Of a stretch of 64,000 nucleotides of DNA, positions 48,111-55,386 are shown piece by piece; within the stretch, counting starts at the first letter, position 1; every line of letters begins with the position of its first letter. The notes under the pieces are model-generated. The model saw nothing but the letters and a program-made list of their open reading frames with translations. It did not search any database and was not told the origin of the DNA. Position numbers and translations under genes: made by a program. This DNA is from Flagellimonas chongwuensis (GTDB lineage Bacteria; Bacteroidota; Bacteroidia; Flavobacteriales; Flavobacteriaceae), in the NCBI RefSeq assembly GCF_013376415.1, contig NZ_WYET01000004.1:248001-312000 (forward strand). The letters are read 5' to 3'.

Positions 48111-49307
48111 ATGACGGTAAAGACAAACAGACTATTTTTTGTGGACGCCATGCGTGCATGGGCTATTTTGATGATGCTGCAAGGGCATTTTATAGATGGT
48201 CTGTTGGACCCCGTTTTTAGAGATACCAGCAACACAGCCTACGACATCTGGTTGTATTTTAGGGGAATTACGGCTCCCGTGTTCTTTACGGTTTCCGGTT
48301 TTATTTTCACCTACTTACTGATTCGCGTTCCGCAAAACGGCATAGAAAACCCAAGGATTTCCAAAGGAATCCGACGCGGTTTACAGCTATTACTCATTGG
48401 ATATTTACTACGGATGAACCTTGGCGGGCTGTTCAAAGGCGAAATTTACGATTCGTTTTATTTAGTGGATGTGCTCCATTGTATTGGGCTATCTATTTTG
48501 GGCCTAATCGGCATCTATGTGCTGACTGCCAAAAAGAAAGCCTATGTTTTCCCGACTGTTCTTGTCCTCATCACTTTGGTGCTTTTCCTTTTTGAAAGAG
48601 TTTATAAAGATTGGTCCTATCCCTTTTTGCCCGACTTTTTGGCGAACTATTTGACGAAGGCCAACGGATCTGTATTTACCATAATCCCGTGGTTTGGCTA
48701 CACGACGATTGGGGCATTTATATCCGTGCTCTTTACTAGGTTCAAAAATTATAGGTATTTGTATCCTGCAGCCATTTCCATTGCCTTGGCCGTTGGTTAC
48801 CTTTTGATTTATCAATCGTCCAATTTCTTTGAGTTCGTTTACGAAAGTACCGGATTGAACTTTCTTGGACTGCTCCTTACCAATAACTACCTATTTATTC
48901 GACTGGGCAATGTTTTTGTTGTTTTTGCCGTATTTATGATACTCCGTCAGCTAATGACTAACAAAACGGTATTAAAAATCGGGGCAAGCACTTTATCCAT
49001 CTACGTGATTCACTTTGTTATCCTTTACGGCAGTTTTACAGGGTTGGGGCTATATCGGTTCTTTAACCACTCGCTATCCCCTGCCATTGTGATTCCAGGA
49101 GCATTGGCATTTATGATTGTTTGTACTTGGTTGGCCCTTCAATACAACAAGTACGAATTGGGCATCAAAACACAAATTTCTTCAGGTCTTGCGTTCATCA
49201 AAACCCAGGCAATCGAACTTAAAGAATTATCCATACCAGTACTTCGTGAAGTTTTTATCCGTATTCGTCTTTTCCTAAGACGCGTTTTTCGAACCGTTCG
49301 GAGCTAA
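48111..49307 (+). CDS. multi-pass membrane acyltransferase-like protein (DUF1624-type)
   Basis: A 398-residue protein with about ten membrane segments. The N-terminus RLFFVDAMRAWAILMMLQGHFIDG, with a conserved Asp-Arg and His, is typical of DUF1624/heparan-alpha-glucosaminide N-acetyltransferase-like proteins. LYFRGITAPVFFTVSGFIFTY follows. A basic, amphipathic C-terminal tail (about 350-398) is probably cytoplasmic. It may acetylate a cell-surface sugar, but this is inferred from the family only. Confidence 0.8.
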   Translation: MTVKTNRLFFVDAMRAWAILMMLQGHFIDGLLDPVFRDTSNTAYDIWLYFRGITAPVFFTVSGFIFTYLLIRVPQNGIENPRISKGIRRGLQLLLIGYLLRMNLGGLFKGEIYDSFYLVDVLHCIGLSILGLIGIYVLTAKKKAYVFPTVLVLITLVLFLFERVYKDWSYPFLPDFLANYLTKANGSVFTIIPWFGYTTIGAFISVLFTRFKNYRYLYPAAISIALAVGYLLIYQSSNFFEFVYESTGLNFLGLLLTNNYLFIRLGNVFVVFAVFMILRQLMTNKTVLKIGASTLSIYVIHFVILYGSFTGLGLYRFFNHSLSPAIVIPGALAFMIVCTWLALQYNKYELGIKTQISSGLAFIKTQAIELKELSIPVLREVFIRIRLFLRRVFRTVRS

Positions 49308-49308
49308 A

Positions 49309-49340
49309 AAAAGCATCCAATCCGCAGATTGAATGCTTTG
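49309..49340. terminator. bidirectional terminator between convergent genes
   Basis: AAAGCATcCAATC / GATTGaATGCTTT form a 13-bp stem with one mismatch and a 4-base loop. A-rich sequence on the left gives a T run for lpdA on the minus strand. It separates the acyltransferase-like gene from lpdA. Confidence 0.75.
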
Positions 49341-49364
49341 CTATACATCATTTTGCTTTTCTAT

Positions 49365-50768
49365 TTACACATGCAATGCCCTATCATCCGTAGCGGCTAA
49401 TGCAGCTTCCTTAACGGCTTCGGCAAAGGTCGGGTGCGCATGGCTCATTCGGGAAATATCCTCTGCAGATGCCCTGAATTCCATCGCGGTAACGCCTTCG
49501 GCGATCAAATCGGCACAACGGGCGCCGATCATGTGGATACCCAATACCTCATCGGTGTTTTTGTCGGCCAAGATTTTCACAAAGCCATCCAAATCCATAC
49601 TGGCTCGGGATCTTCCCAACGCTCTCATGGGGAACTGACCTGATTTGTATTCCACGCCTTCTTCCTTCAATTGCTCCTCCGTTTTGCCCACAGCGGCAAC
49701 TTCCGGCCAAGTGTAAACAACACCCGGAATCAAATTATAATCGATGTGTGGTTTCTGACCTGCCAACAGTTCCGCCACCATGGTACCTTCTTCCTCAGCT
49801 TTGTGGGCCAACATGGCTCCTTTTACCACATCACCTATGGCGTAAATGTTGGATACATTGGTCTGTAGGTGTTCGTTCACCTCTACTCTGCCCCTATCAT
49901 CCAATTTTACCCCGGCGGCTTCGGCTTTCAATCCATCGGTGTAAGGTTTCCGGCCAACGCTTACCAAGCAATAATCTCCTTTAATGGTGACCTCTTCTCC
50001 TTTTTTATCGTCGGCTTTTACGATGACCTCATCGCCTTTACGCTCTACGGACTTTACCTTATGGGAAAGGTTGAACTTCACCTTTTGCTTTTTCATCACT
50101 TTAGTAAGCTCTTTGGACAATGCTCCGTCCATTCCTGGAATAATTCGGTCCATGAACTCCACTACGGTAACATCGGCACCTAGTCTTTTATAAACTTGGC
50201 CCAATTCCAATCCGATTACACCACCTCCGATAACAATCAAGTGTTTTGGAATTTCCTTCAATTTTAAGGCTTCCGTGGACGTGATTACACGCTCCTTATC
50301 AATTTTTATAAATGGCAAAGATGATGGTTTGGAACCTGTGGCAATAATGGTATTTTTTGCTTCAATGGTCTCTTCGCCATTTTCTTTTGCAATGTTGATA
50401 TGCGTGGCATCCTTAAAACTACCGATACCGTGGTATACATCTATTTTGTTCTTGTCCATCAAAAACTCGATGCCCTTGGTAGTCTGGTCCACAACGCCTT
50501 GCTTGCGGGCTATCATTTGCTCCAAGTTTACTTTTATTTCACCTGGAATATCGATACCGTGTTCCTCAAAGTGCTTTACGGCATCCTCATAGTGGTGTGA
50601 TGAGTCCAAAAGCGCCTTAGATGGGATACAGCCTACGTTAAGGCAAGTTCCGCCAAGGGTGGCATACTTTTCTATAATTGCGGTTTTCATTCCCAATTGG
50701 GCACATCGAATGGCCGCCACATAGCCTCCTGGTCCAGAGCCGATAATGGCTACATCATATTGATTCAT
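49365..50768 (-). CDS. lpdA: dihydrolipoyl dehydrogenase
   Basis: A 467-residue FAD enzyme, the E3 of 2-oxoacid dehydrogenase complexes. GSGPGGYVAAIRCAQLG binds FAD, the redox disulfide is Cys42/Cys47 in GGTCLNVGCIPSK, GGGVIGLELG binds NAD, and AIGDVVKGAMLAHKAEEEG and the C-terminal HAHPTFAEA complete the set (catalytic His-Glu). No E1 or E2 gene is adjacent, as is common in Flavobacteriia where lpdA is separate. Confidence 0.96.
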   Translation of the reverse strand: MNQYDVAIIGSGPGGYVAAIRCAQLGMKTAIIEKYATLGGTCLNVGCIPSKALLDSSHHYEDAVKHFEEHGIDIPGEIKVNLEQMIARKQGVVDQTTKGIEFLMDKNKIDVYHGIGSFKDATHINIAKENGEETIEAKNTIIATGSKPSSLPFIKIDKERVITSTEALKLKEIPKHLIVIGGGVIGLELGQVYKRLGADVTVVEFMDRIIPGMDGALSKELTKVMKKQKVKFNLSHKVKSVERKGDEVIVKADDKKGEEVTIKGDYCLVSVGRKPYTDGLKAEAAGVKLDDRGRVEVNEHLQTNVSNIYAIGDVVKGAMLAHKAEEEGTMVAELLAGQKPHIDYNLIPGVVYTWPEVAAVGKTEEQLKEEGVEYKSGQFPMRALGRSRASMDLDGFVKILADKNTDEVLGIHMIGARCADLIAEGVTAMEFRASAEDISRMSHAHPTFAEAVKEAALAATDDRALHV

Positions 50769-50982
50769 ATTATAATAATTGTAAGGATAATTGCTAAAAA
50801 ACTGTGTTTTTGTAAAAACAAGTGTAAAAATACGAATGTTTTTTGGGACAGTACCAAGGAATTATGTAGGATTGTCAGTGATATGAACAAAGGGGAAAGT
50901 GTGAAGGGTTAAAAGGATTATTGGATTGTTCGATTATTTGATTGTTGACTGTGTACTGCCTACTGATTATATTCTGAACTGG

Positions 50983-51067
50983 ACCCTGAGCTGAGTCGAA
51001 GGGACATGGTGGTCGTTATTCCGTGAGTGCGAAGGTTAATGGGTTCTCGACTGCGCTCGAACTGACA
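50983..51067. repeat. REP-like inverted pair, copy 1
   Basis: A 5' element ACCCTGAGCTGAGTCGAAGG (50983-51002) faces a 3' element TTCTCGACTGCGCTCGAACT (51044-51063). The core GAGC-GAGTCGA of one is close to the reverse complement of the other, so the pair can fold into a long hairpin. Copies 2 and 3 follow at 51113 and 53245. Confidence 0.7.
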
Positions 51068-51112
51068 ATTGACAACTGTTAACTGCCTACTGATTATTGT
51101 ATTCTGAACCGG

Positions 51113-51190
51113 GCCCTGAGCAGAGTCGAAGGGCAGTGATCAATATATATTGATAGAGATAATAGATTCTCGACTGCGCTCGAACTGACA
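51113..51190. repeat. REP-like inverted pair, copy 2
   Basis: The 5' element (51113-51133, GCCCTGAGCAGAGTCGAAGG) and 3' element (51167-51190) are nearly identical to copy 1, but the 33 bases between the arms differ. The flanking ATTCTGAACCGGG and TGACAATTGACAACTG are shared with copy 1. Confidence 0.7.
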
Positions 51191-51241
51191 ATTGACAACT
51201 GTTTATTGTTAATTTTAGACTGATCTATCATTCCCAAAAAC

Positions 51242-51278
51242 AAAAAGCACCGGAAACCAATTGGCTTCCGATGCTTTT
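51242..51278 (-). terminator. terminator of the BspA-like gene
   Basis: AAAAGCATCGGAAGCC / GGTTTCCGGTGCTTTT form an imperfect stem of about 16 bp around AATT, 20 bases after the stop codon, with a five-base T run on the minus strand. Confidence 0.75.
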
Positions 51279-51298
51279 ACAAAAAAATAATTGATAAA

Positions 51299-52831
51299 TT
51301 AAAGGCAATTAGGGTCAAAACCATCATCATTAATGGTCCATGAAAAATCGTCAACCAATACAGTTTTACCAGCGGAGGTACAATATGTCAAACCTGTTGC
51401 TCCCAAGGTAATGTTTAACGGAACTTGTGTTTCACCTTCATCCAATACGCTCCATCCCAGCAACGTATTTTCATAGTTAACAGTACTCATTCCGCTATTG
51501 GTCAACATCAATCCCATCTGTTCTACATTACTTATATCCCAGCTTCCAAGGTTTTGGTTAAAAGATAATGCTCCTCCAAACATACCTTCCATAGTGGTTA
51601 CATTACTTGTATCCCAACCACTTATATCGTTGTTGAACAATTCTGCCTCATAAAACATTGCCAACATATCCGTTACATTTGAAGTATCCCATTCACTCAG
51701 GTCCCCATTGAACGAAGTCGCCACGGCAAACATATAGGACATGTTCGTAACGTTGCTAGTAATCCAATCGCTAATGTCGCCATTAAAGCTAGTAGCTTCT
51801 GCGAACATATGGGACAAATTGGTCACCTCGGAAAGGTCTGGCATATCGGTGGCATTGTAAACCATATTGGCACATGAGGCAAAGGCATAAGATAAATCTT
51901 GCCATACATTATTTCCCCATTGGTCCATACTGGATAGCTTTAAAGCATTCTGGTTCTCCGGCCCAACTACGAACCAAGGCATTTCCCCATATATGGCTAC
52001 AGAATAAGCTCCTGCACTACTGTACGTATGGATTACCTCTCCATTTGCTGGAAACGCATCTGCTGTATTAATAGTCTCAACGGTACCATCGCCCCAGTTT
52101 ACAACAAAATTATAGGCGTAATCATCTGATAAGTAAAAGCTTACATCTTCCTCATCATTCTCTGTTTTCCAAGTGGTCACAAAAGCAGCTTTATCTTTGG
52201 GGTCGGCTTCTGCAACATCCTCAACGGTTATGGTAATGGTGGCATCCACGGTATCCTCGCCATTGGTAACGCTTACGGTAATAATGTGTGAGGTCGCTGT
52301 TTCAAAATCCAGCAGTTTGCCTTGGGCCAAAGTAAGCATTCCCGTATTGGAGATGGCAAACAGTTCGCTGTCTGTAATGCTAAAGGTCAAGGTGTTGCCA
52401 CCTGCTCCCGTTATCGTTACTTGGCCTATCTCATCGGAATCGGTAAAATCCTCGGAGGCCGTAAATTCTTGGTCGGCCATTTCCAAGGTTTCCGTATTTA
52501 CCGTAAAGGTATCGGTGCTGGTAGCGGTTTCATCATCGACGGTCACGGTAATCTTGGAAGTGATAGCTCCTGCCGGTACATGTACCACAATTTTGGTGGG
52601 CGTAGCGTTGCTGACATTGGCAGCTACCGTACCGAACATTACCTCGTTGTCCGCGGCAGTGACGGAGAAGTTGGTTCCCGTAATCGTGACTTCGGTGTCC
52701 ACTGTACCCGATTTAGGTGTAAAATCGGTTATCGTTGGTTTACTGGATGGTGGTGGCGCACCTGGACTATCATCCTTTGCACAGGACGATATTATGGCCA
52801 TAATTGCTAAGGTAAAAAGCAGTTTTTTCAT
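51299..52831 (-). CDS. BspA-type repeat surface lipoprotein with IPT/TIG and cadherin-like domains
   Basis: A 510-residue exported protein. The lipobox ISSC places the lipidated Cys at 17. An IPT/TIG domain at about 33-110 (PTITDFTPKSGTVDTEVTITGTNF) is followed by a cadherin-like domain at about 118-205 (DQEFTASEDFTDSDEIGQVTI). A PKD-like segment (NWGDGTVETINTADAFPANGEVIHTYSSAGAYSVAIYG split) follows. Four BspA/DUF285 repeats of about 25 residues at about 320-430 have the pattern FNGDISDWDTSNVTxMxxMF. The function is probably surface adhesion. It carries an upstream phased-repeat element and lies in a repeat-rich zone. Confidence 0.88.
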   Translation of the reverse strand: MKKLLFTLAIMAIISSCAKDDSPGAPPPSSKPTITDFTPKSGTVDTEVTITGTNFSVTAADNEVMFGTVAANVSNATPTKIVVHVPAGAITSKITVTVDDETATSTDTFTVNTETLEMADQEFTASEDFTDSDEIGQVTITGAGGNTLTFSITDSELFAISNTGMLTLAQGKLLDFETATSHIITVSVTNGEDTVDATITITVEDVAEADPKDKAAFVTTWKTENDEEDVSFYLSDDYAYNFVVNWGDGTVETINTADAFPANGEVIHTYSSAGAYSVAIYGEMPWFVVGPENQNALKLSSMDQWGNNVWQDLSYAFASCANMVYNATDMPDLSEVTNLSHMFAEATSFNGDISDWITSNVTNMSYMFAVATSFNGDLSEWDTSNVTDMLAMFYEAELFNNDISGWDTSNVTTMEGMFGGALSFNQNLGSWDISNVEQMGLMLTNSGMSTVNYENTLLGWSVLDEGETQVPLNITLGATGLTYCTSAGKTVLVDDFSWTINDDGFDPNCL

Positions 52832-52901
52832 AATAATTTCTTTTTTAAGGTTTAAAATTCACGGCAAATTCGGGAGTTTCAACAAGGTTTTGGGCCACCA
52901 A

Positions 52902-52952
52902 TTGACGTATGCCCCTTTTGAGTTGACGGATGATGGGTTTGGATTGATGGAG
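52902..52952 (-). promoter_or_regulatory. three helically phased 9-bp direct repeats upstream of the BspA-like gene
   Basis: TTGACGTAT (52902), TTGACGGAT (52923) and TTGATGGAG (52944) are spaced exactly 21 bases apart. The first interval GCCCCTTTTGAG matches the spacer of the element upstream of yifB, and 26 of 29 bases agree across 52900-52928 and 40359-40387. The element begins 71 bases upstream of the start codon, the same distance and orientation as the yifB copy. Confidence 0.6.
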
Positions 52953-53140
52953 GGTTAAGGGTTAAGGGTTAAGAGTTAAGGGTTAAGGGTTAAGGGTTAA
53001 GAGTTAAGAGTTATGAGTTAAGGGTTATGGGTTAAGAGTTATGAGTTAAGGGTTATGGGTTAAGAGTTATGAGTTAAGGGTTATGGGTTAAGAGTTATGA
53101 GTTAAGGGTTAAGGGTTAAGGGTTAAGGGTTAAGGGTTAA
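52952..53140. repeat. 27-unit heptamer tandem repeat with 28-bp higher-order period
   Basis: Units are GGGTTAA, GAGTTAA, GAGTTAT and GGGTTAT in unbroken 7-base phase. Units 9-20 form three identical copies of the four-unit block GAGTTAT, GAGTTAA, GGGTTAT, GGGTTAA. The ends are mostly GGGTTAA. It follows the phased repeats directly, 121 bases upstream of the BspA-like start codon. Confidence 0.95.
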
Positions 53141-53483
53141 GGGAAAATAATAGTTGGATTATTAGATGGCTAGAAAGTTCGATTATCGGCCACTATTAAT
53201 TGTTAACTGCCTACTGCATGCTGATTGTTATATTCTGAACTGGGACCCTGAGCGGAGTCGAAGGGAGATTCTTGTTGGATTGTTGGATGGTTCGATGGTT
53301 GGTCTTTAGGACAGCGTTCTCGACTGCGCTCGAACTGACAAGTCATAATTATTGACTGCCTGCTGCCAGACTCCCAGCTTACACTTTTATATCTTTTGTC
53401 TTGGTTCTTGAATCTTACATCTGATTTCTAAACTACTGACATCTGGTAATTGTAAACCGCCCTCTGCTGACTGACCTCTAAAC
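53141..53483. other. gene-free stretch between the heptamer array and the Lrp gene
   Basis: No coding frame is supported. It contains REP-like pair copy 3 and low-complexity words (TTGTTGGATGGTTCGATGG, CTGCCTACTGCATGCTGATTG) related to those at 50930-51090. No terminator with a T run is evident for the Lrp gene. Confidence 0.65.
53245..53340. repeat. REP-like inverted pair, copy 3
   Basis: The 5' element ACCCTGAGCGGAGTCGAAGG (53245-53264) and 3' element starting TTCTCGACTGCGCTCGAACT (53317-53336) match copies 1 and 2 with different bases between the arms. The ATATTCTGAACTGGG lead-in is also shared. Confidence 0.7.
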
Positions 53484-53942
53484 CTAAATATGCACATTTG
53501 GACTATTCTTCACCTCCTTGATCACAAAAGAGCTTTGGGTATTGCCGATATTCGCAATTGCCGTTAGTTTGGTGAGCATAAATTCGCGATAGCTCTTCAT
53601 ATCCTTCACGAAAATCTTTAAAATATAATCGTAATCCCCGCCCACATGGAAACATTCTGATACTTCTTTAAGTTGTAGCACCTCCCGCTCAAATTTGATA
53701 ACATTCTCCTTGGTGTGCTGTACCAAACGTATTTGGCAAAGCACCATAAAATCACGGCCCACCTTCAGCTTGTCCACCAAGGCGGTGTACTGCGTGATCA
53801 CCCCGTTGCGTTCCAAACGGCGGATGCGCTCGTAAACGGCAGTCTTGGACAAATGCAGAGCATCCGCATATTGTTTGGTGGTTTTTTTGCTGTCGTTTTG
53901 CAGCAATCTGATCAACTCAATATCCACATTATCCAGTTTCAT
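53484..53942 (-). CDS. Lrp/AsnC family transcriptional regulator
   Basis: A 152-residue regulator. An N-terminal helix-turn-helix (DIELIRLLQNDSKKTTKQYADALHLSKTAVYERIRRLERNGVI, split) is followed by a ligand-binding RAM/ACT-like domain (about 65-145) with VSECFHVGGDYDYILKIFVKD. It is divergent from the methionine gamma-lyase-like gene, the usual placement for a local amino-acid-responsive regulator. It probably controls that gene and the NhaC-type transporter, and itself. Confidence 0.93.
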   Translation of the reverse strand: MKLDNVDIELIRLLQNDSKKTTKQYADALHLSKTAVYERIRRLERNGVITQYTALVDKLKVGRDFMVLCQIRLVQHTKENVIKFEREVLQLKEVSECFHVGGDYDYILKIFVKDMKSYREFMLTKLTAIANIGNTQSSFVIKEVKNSPNVHI

Positions 53943-53969
53943 ACCGACGATTTTTCTAATGGCAATCGC

Positions 53970-53984
53970 TAAAATCCAATTTTA
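53970..53984. promoter_or_regulatory. AT-rich palindrome in the lrp/lyase intergenic region
   Basis: TAAAAT-CCA-ATTTTA, 27 bases from the regulator start, with a second near-palindrome GGAATAATTTCC just after it. Length and AT-rich centre are compatible with an Lrp-type operator; this is inference only. Confidence 0.35.
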
Positions 53985-54093
53985 CGGAATAATTTCCTAA
54001 TTATTTCATCAAAACAGTCAAATCATCATCATTTACCATAAACCATTGATTTTAGGTCTATATATTTTTAATTTTACTAAAAATCAGCTCATT

Positions 54094-55314
54094 ATGGACT
54101 ACAAAGCATCGGAACACATTCAAGACCTTCAATATTTTGGTGAATTCGGAGGTGTAAATCCCTCCATATCAGATTCTTCAACCTATACATTTCTATCAGC
54201 AAAAACCATGTTCGATACATTTGAAGGGAACACGGAAGGCTGCTATTTGTACAGTCGTCACTCCTCCCCTTCCAACCTATATTTGGGCGAAGCCATGGCG
54301 CAATTGGAAGGAACTGAATCGGCCAATGTGTATGCCAGCGGAATGGGAGCCATTACCGCGGTAATCCTTCAATTATGTGATGCAGGTGACCACATCGTTT
54401 GTAGCCGAACCATTTATGGTGGAACCTACGCTTTCCTAAAGAATTTTGTAAAGAAGTTCAATATGGATGTCTCTTTTGTGGACATTACCGACTTGGAAAC
54501 CGTAGCGAACTCCATCACACCAAAAACCAAGATGATTTATTGCGAGGCGGTAAGCAATCCATTGTTGGAAATTGCCGATATTCCATCGTTGTCCAAAATC
54601 GCCAAGAAAAATGATATGCCCTTGGTGGTGGACAATACATTTTCGCCGCTTACCATCAACGCAGCAAAGCTGGGGGCCGATATTGTGGTGCACAGCCTTA
54701 CCAAATTCATCAATGGCACCAGTGATTGTGTTGCGGGCGCTGTTTGTGCCTCCACCGATTTCTGTTTGAGCTTGAAAGATGTAAACAACGGAGCGGGAAT
54801 GCTCTTGGGAAGCACGTTGGATAGCTTACGTGCCGCTTCCATTTTGAAGAATATGCGAACGCTGCACATCCGCATCAAAAAACATAGTGAAAACGCCCAT
54901 TATCTCGCCGAAAAGTTTGAAAAAGATGGTCTAAAAGTGGTGTATCCCGGCTTGGAAAGTCATTCCGGGCATCGTTTGATGAAATCCCAAATGAACCACG
55001 AGTATGGCTTTGGAGGCATGTTAACACTCGATGTTGGTTCCGTGGAACGTGCCAACGCATTGATGGAACTGATGCAGACCGAAAAATTGGGGTATCTGGC
55101 CGTGAGTTTGGGCTTTTACAAAACCCTGTTCAGCGCTTCGGGAACATCCACATCTTCCGAAATACCCGAAGAAGAGCAAAAAGAATTGGGTCTATCCCAA
55201 GGACTTATCCGTTTTTCCATTGGTCTGGACAACGATATCCAGAAAACCTACACCACAATGCGAAGCTGTATGGAAAAACTGGATATTCTATCGCCGGATA
55301 CCAGTTTGACCTAA
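54094..55314 (+). CDS. methionine gamma-lyase-like PLP enzyme (Cys/Met metabolism family)
   Basis: The start at ATG 54094 (406 aa) is chosen over 54046 because the latter adds 16 hydrophobic, non-family residues. PLP-binding Lys204 lies in HSLTKFINGTSD; YSRHSSPSNLYLGEAMAQLEGTESANVYASGMGAITA is the family N-terminal signature. Gamma-family members include methionine gamma-lyase, cystathionine beta/gamma-lyase and homocysteine-forming enzymes. The Lrp neighbour and downstream transporter support amino-acid degradation, with methionine as the leading candidate. Confidence 0.85.
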   Translation: MDYKASEHIQDLQYFGEFGGVNPSISDSSTYTFLSAKTMFDTFEGNTEGCYLYSRHSSPSNLYLGEAMAQLEGTESANVYASGMGAITAVILQLCDAGDHIVCSRTIYGGTYAFLKNFVKKFNMDVSFVDITDLETVANSITPKTKMIYCEAVSNPLLEIADIPSLSKIAKKNDMPLVVDNTFSPLTINAAKLGADIVVHSLTKFINGTSDCVAGAVCASTDFCLSLKDVNNGAGMLLGSTLDSLRAASILKNMRTLHIRIKKHSENAHYLAEKFEKDGLKVVYPGLESHSGHRLMKSQMNHEYGFGGMLTLDVGSVERANALMELMQTEKLGYLAVSLGFYKTLFSASGTSTSSEIPEEEQKELGLSQGLIRFSIGLDNDIQKTYTTMRSCMEKLDILSPDTSLT

Positions 55315-55322
55315 TTCGTAAA

Positions 55323-55371
55323 TAAGAGGGAGTTTGCACAACAAGGTGCAAAATCGTAATATTACCTCTTA
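55323..55371 (+). other. nested inverted repeats between the lyase and transporter genes
   Basis: The outer arms TAAGAGG (55323-55329) and CCTCTTA (55365-55371) enclose an inner hairpin TTTGCAC-N6-GTGCAAA (55333-55352). Both stems are perfect 7 bp. No T run follows, so it is not a simple terminator; an RNA processing or stability element, or a protein site, would fit. Confidence 0.55.
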
Positions 55372-55386
55372 ACAAACTCAGACCAA

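Larger units (their letters stand above)
50769..51241. other. gene-free stretch downstream of the BspA-like gene
   Basis: No reading frame with coding character is seen. The stretch holds the lpdA upstream region, then two REP-like pairs embedded in short related words such as ACTGACAATTGACAACTG and TGCCTACTGATTAT. The latter also recur near 53200-53230. Confidence 0.7.

Noticed and set aside
52173..52958. Long plus-strand frame opposite the BspA-like gene
   Set aside because: It mirrors the threonine/valine-rich coding strand, is low in complexity, and has no signal or family features; the minus-strand lipoprotein is clearly the gene.
52952..53140. Heptamer array considered as a CRISPR
   Set aside because: Units are contiguous with no unique spacers and no cas genes are near.
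50983..53340. REP-like pairs considered as insertion-sequence ends
   Set aside because: No transposase frame lies between them and no target-site duplications are visible; the intact BspA-like gene fills the interval.
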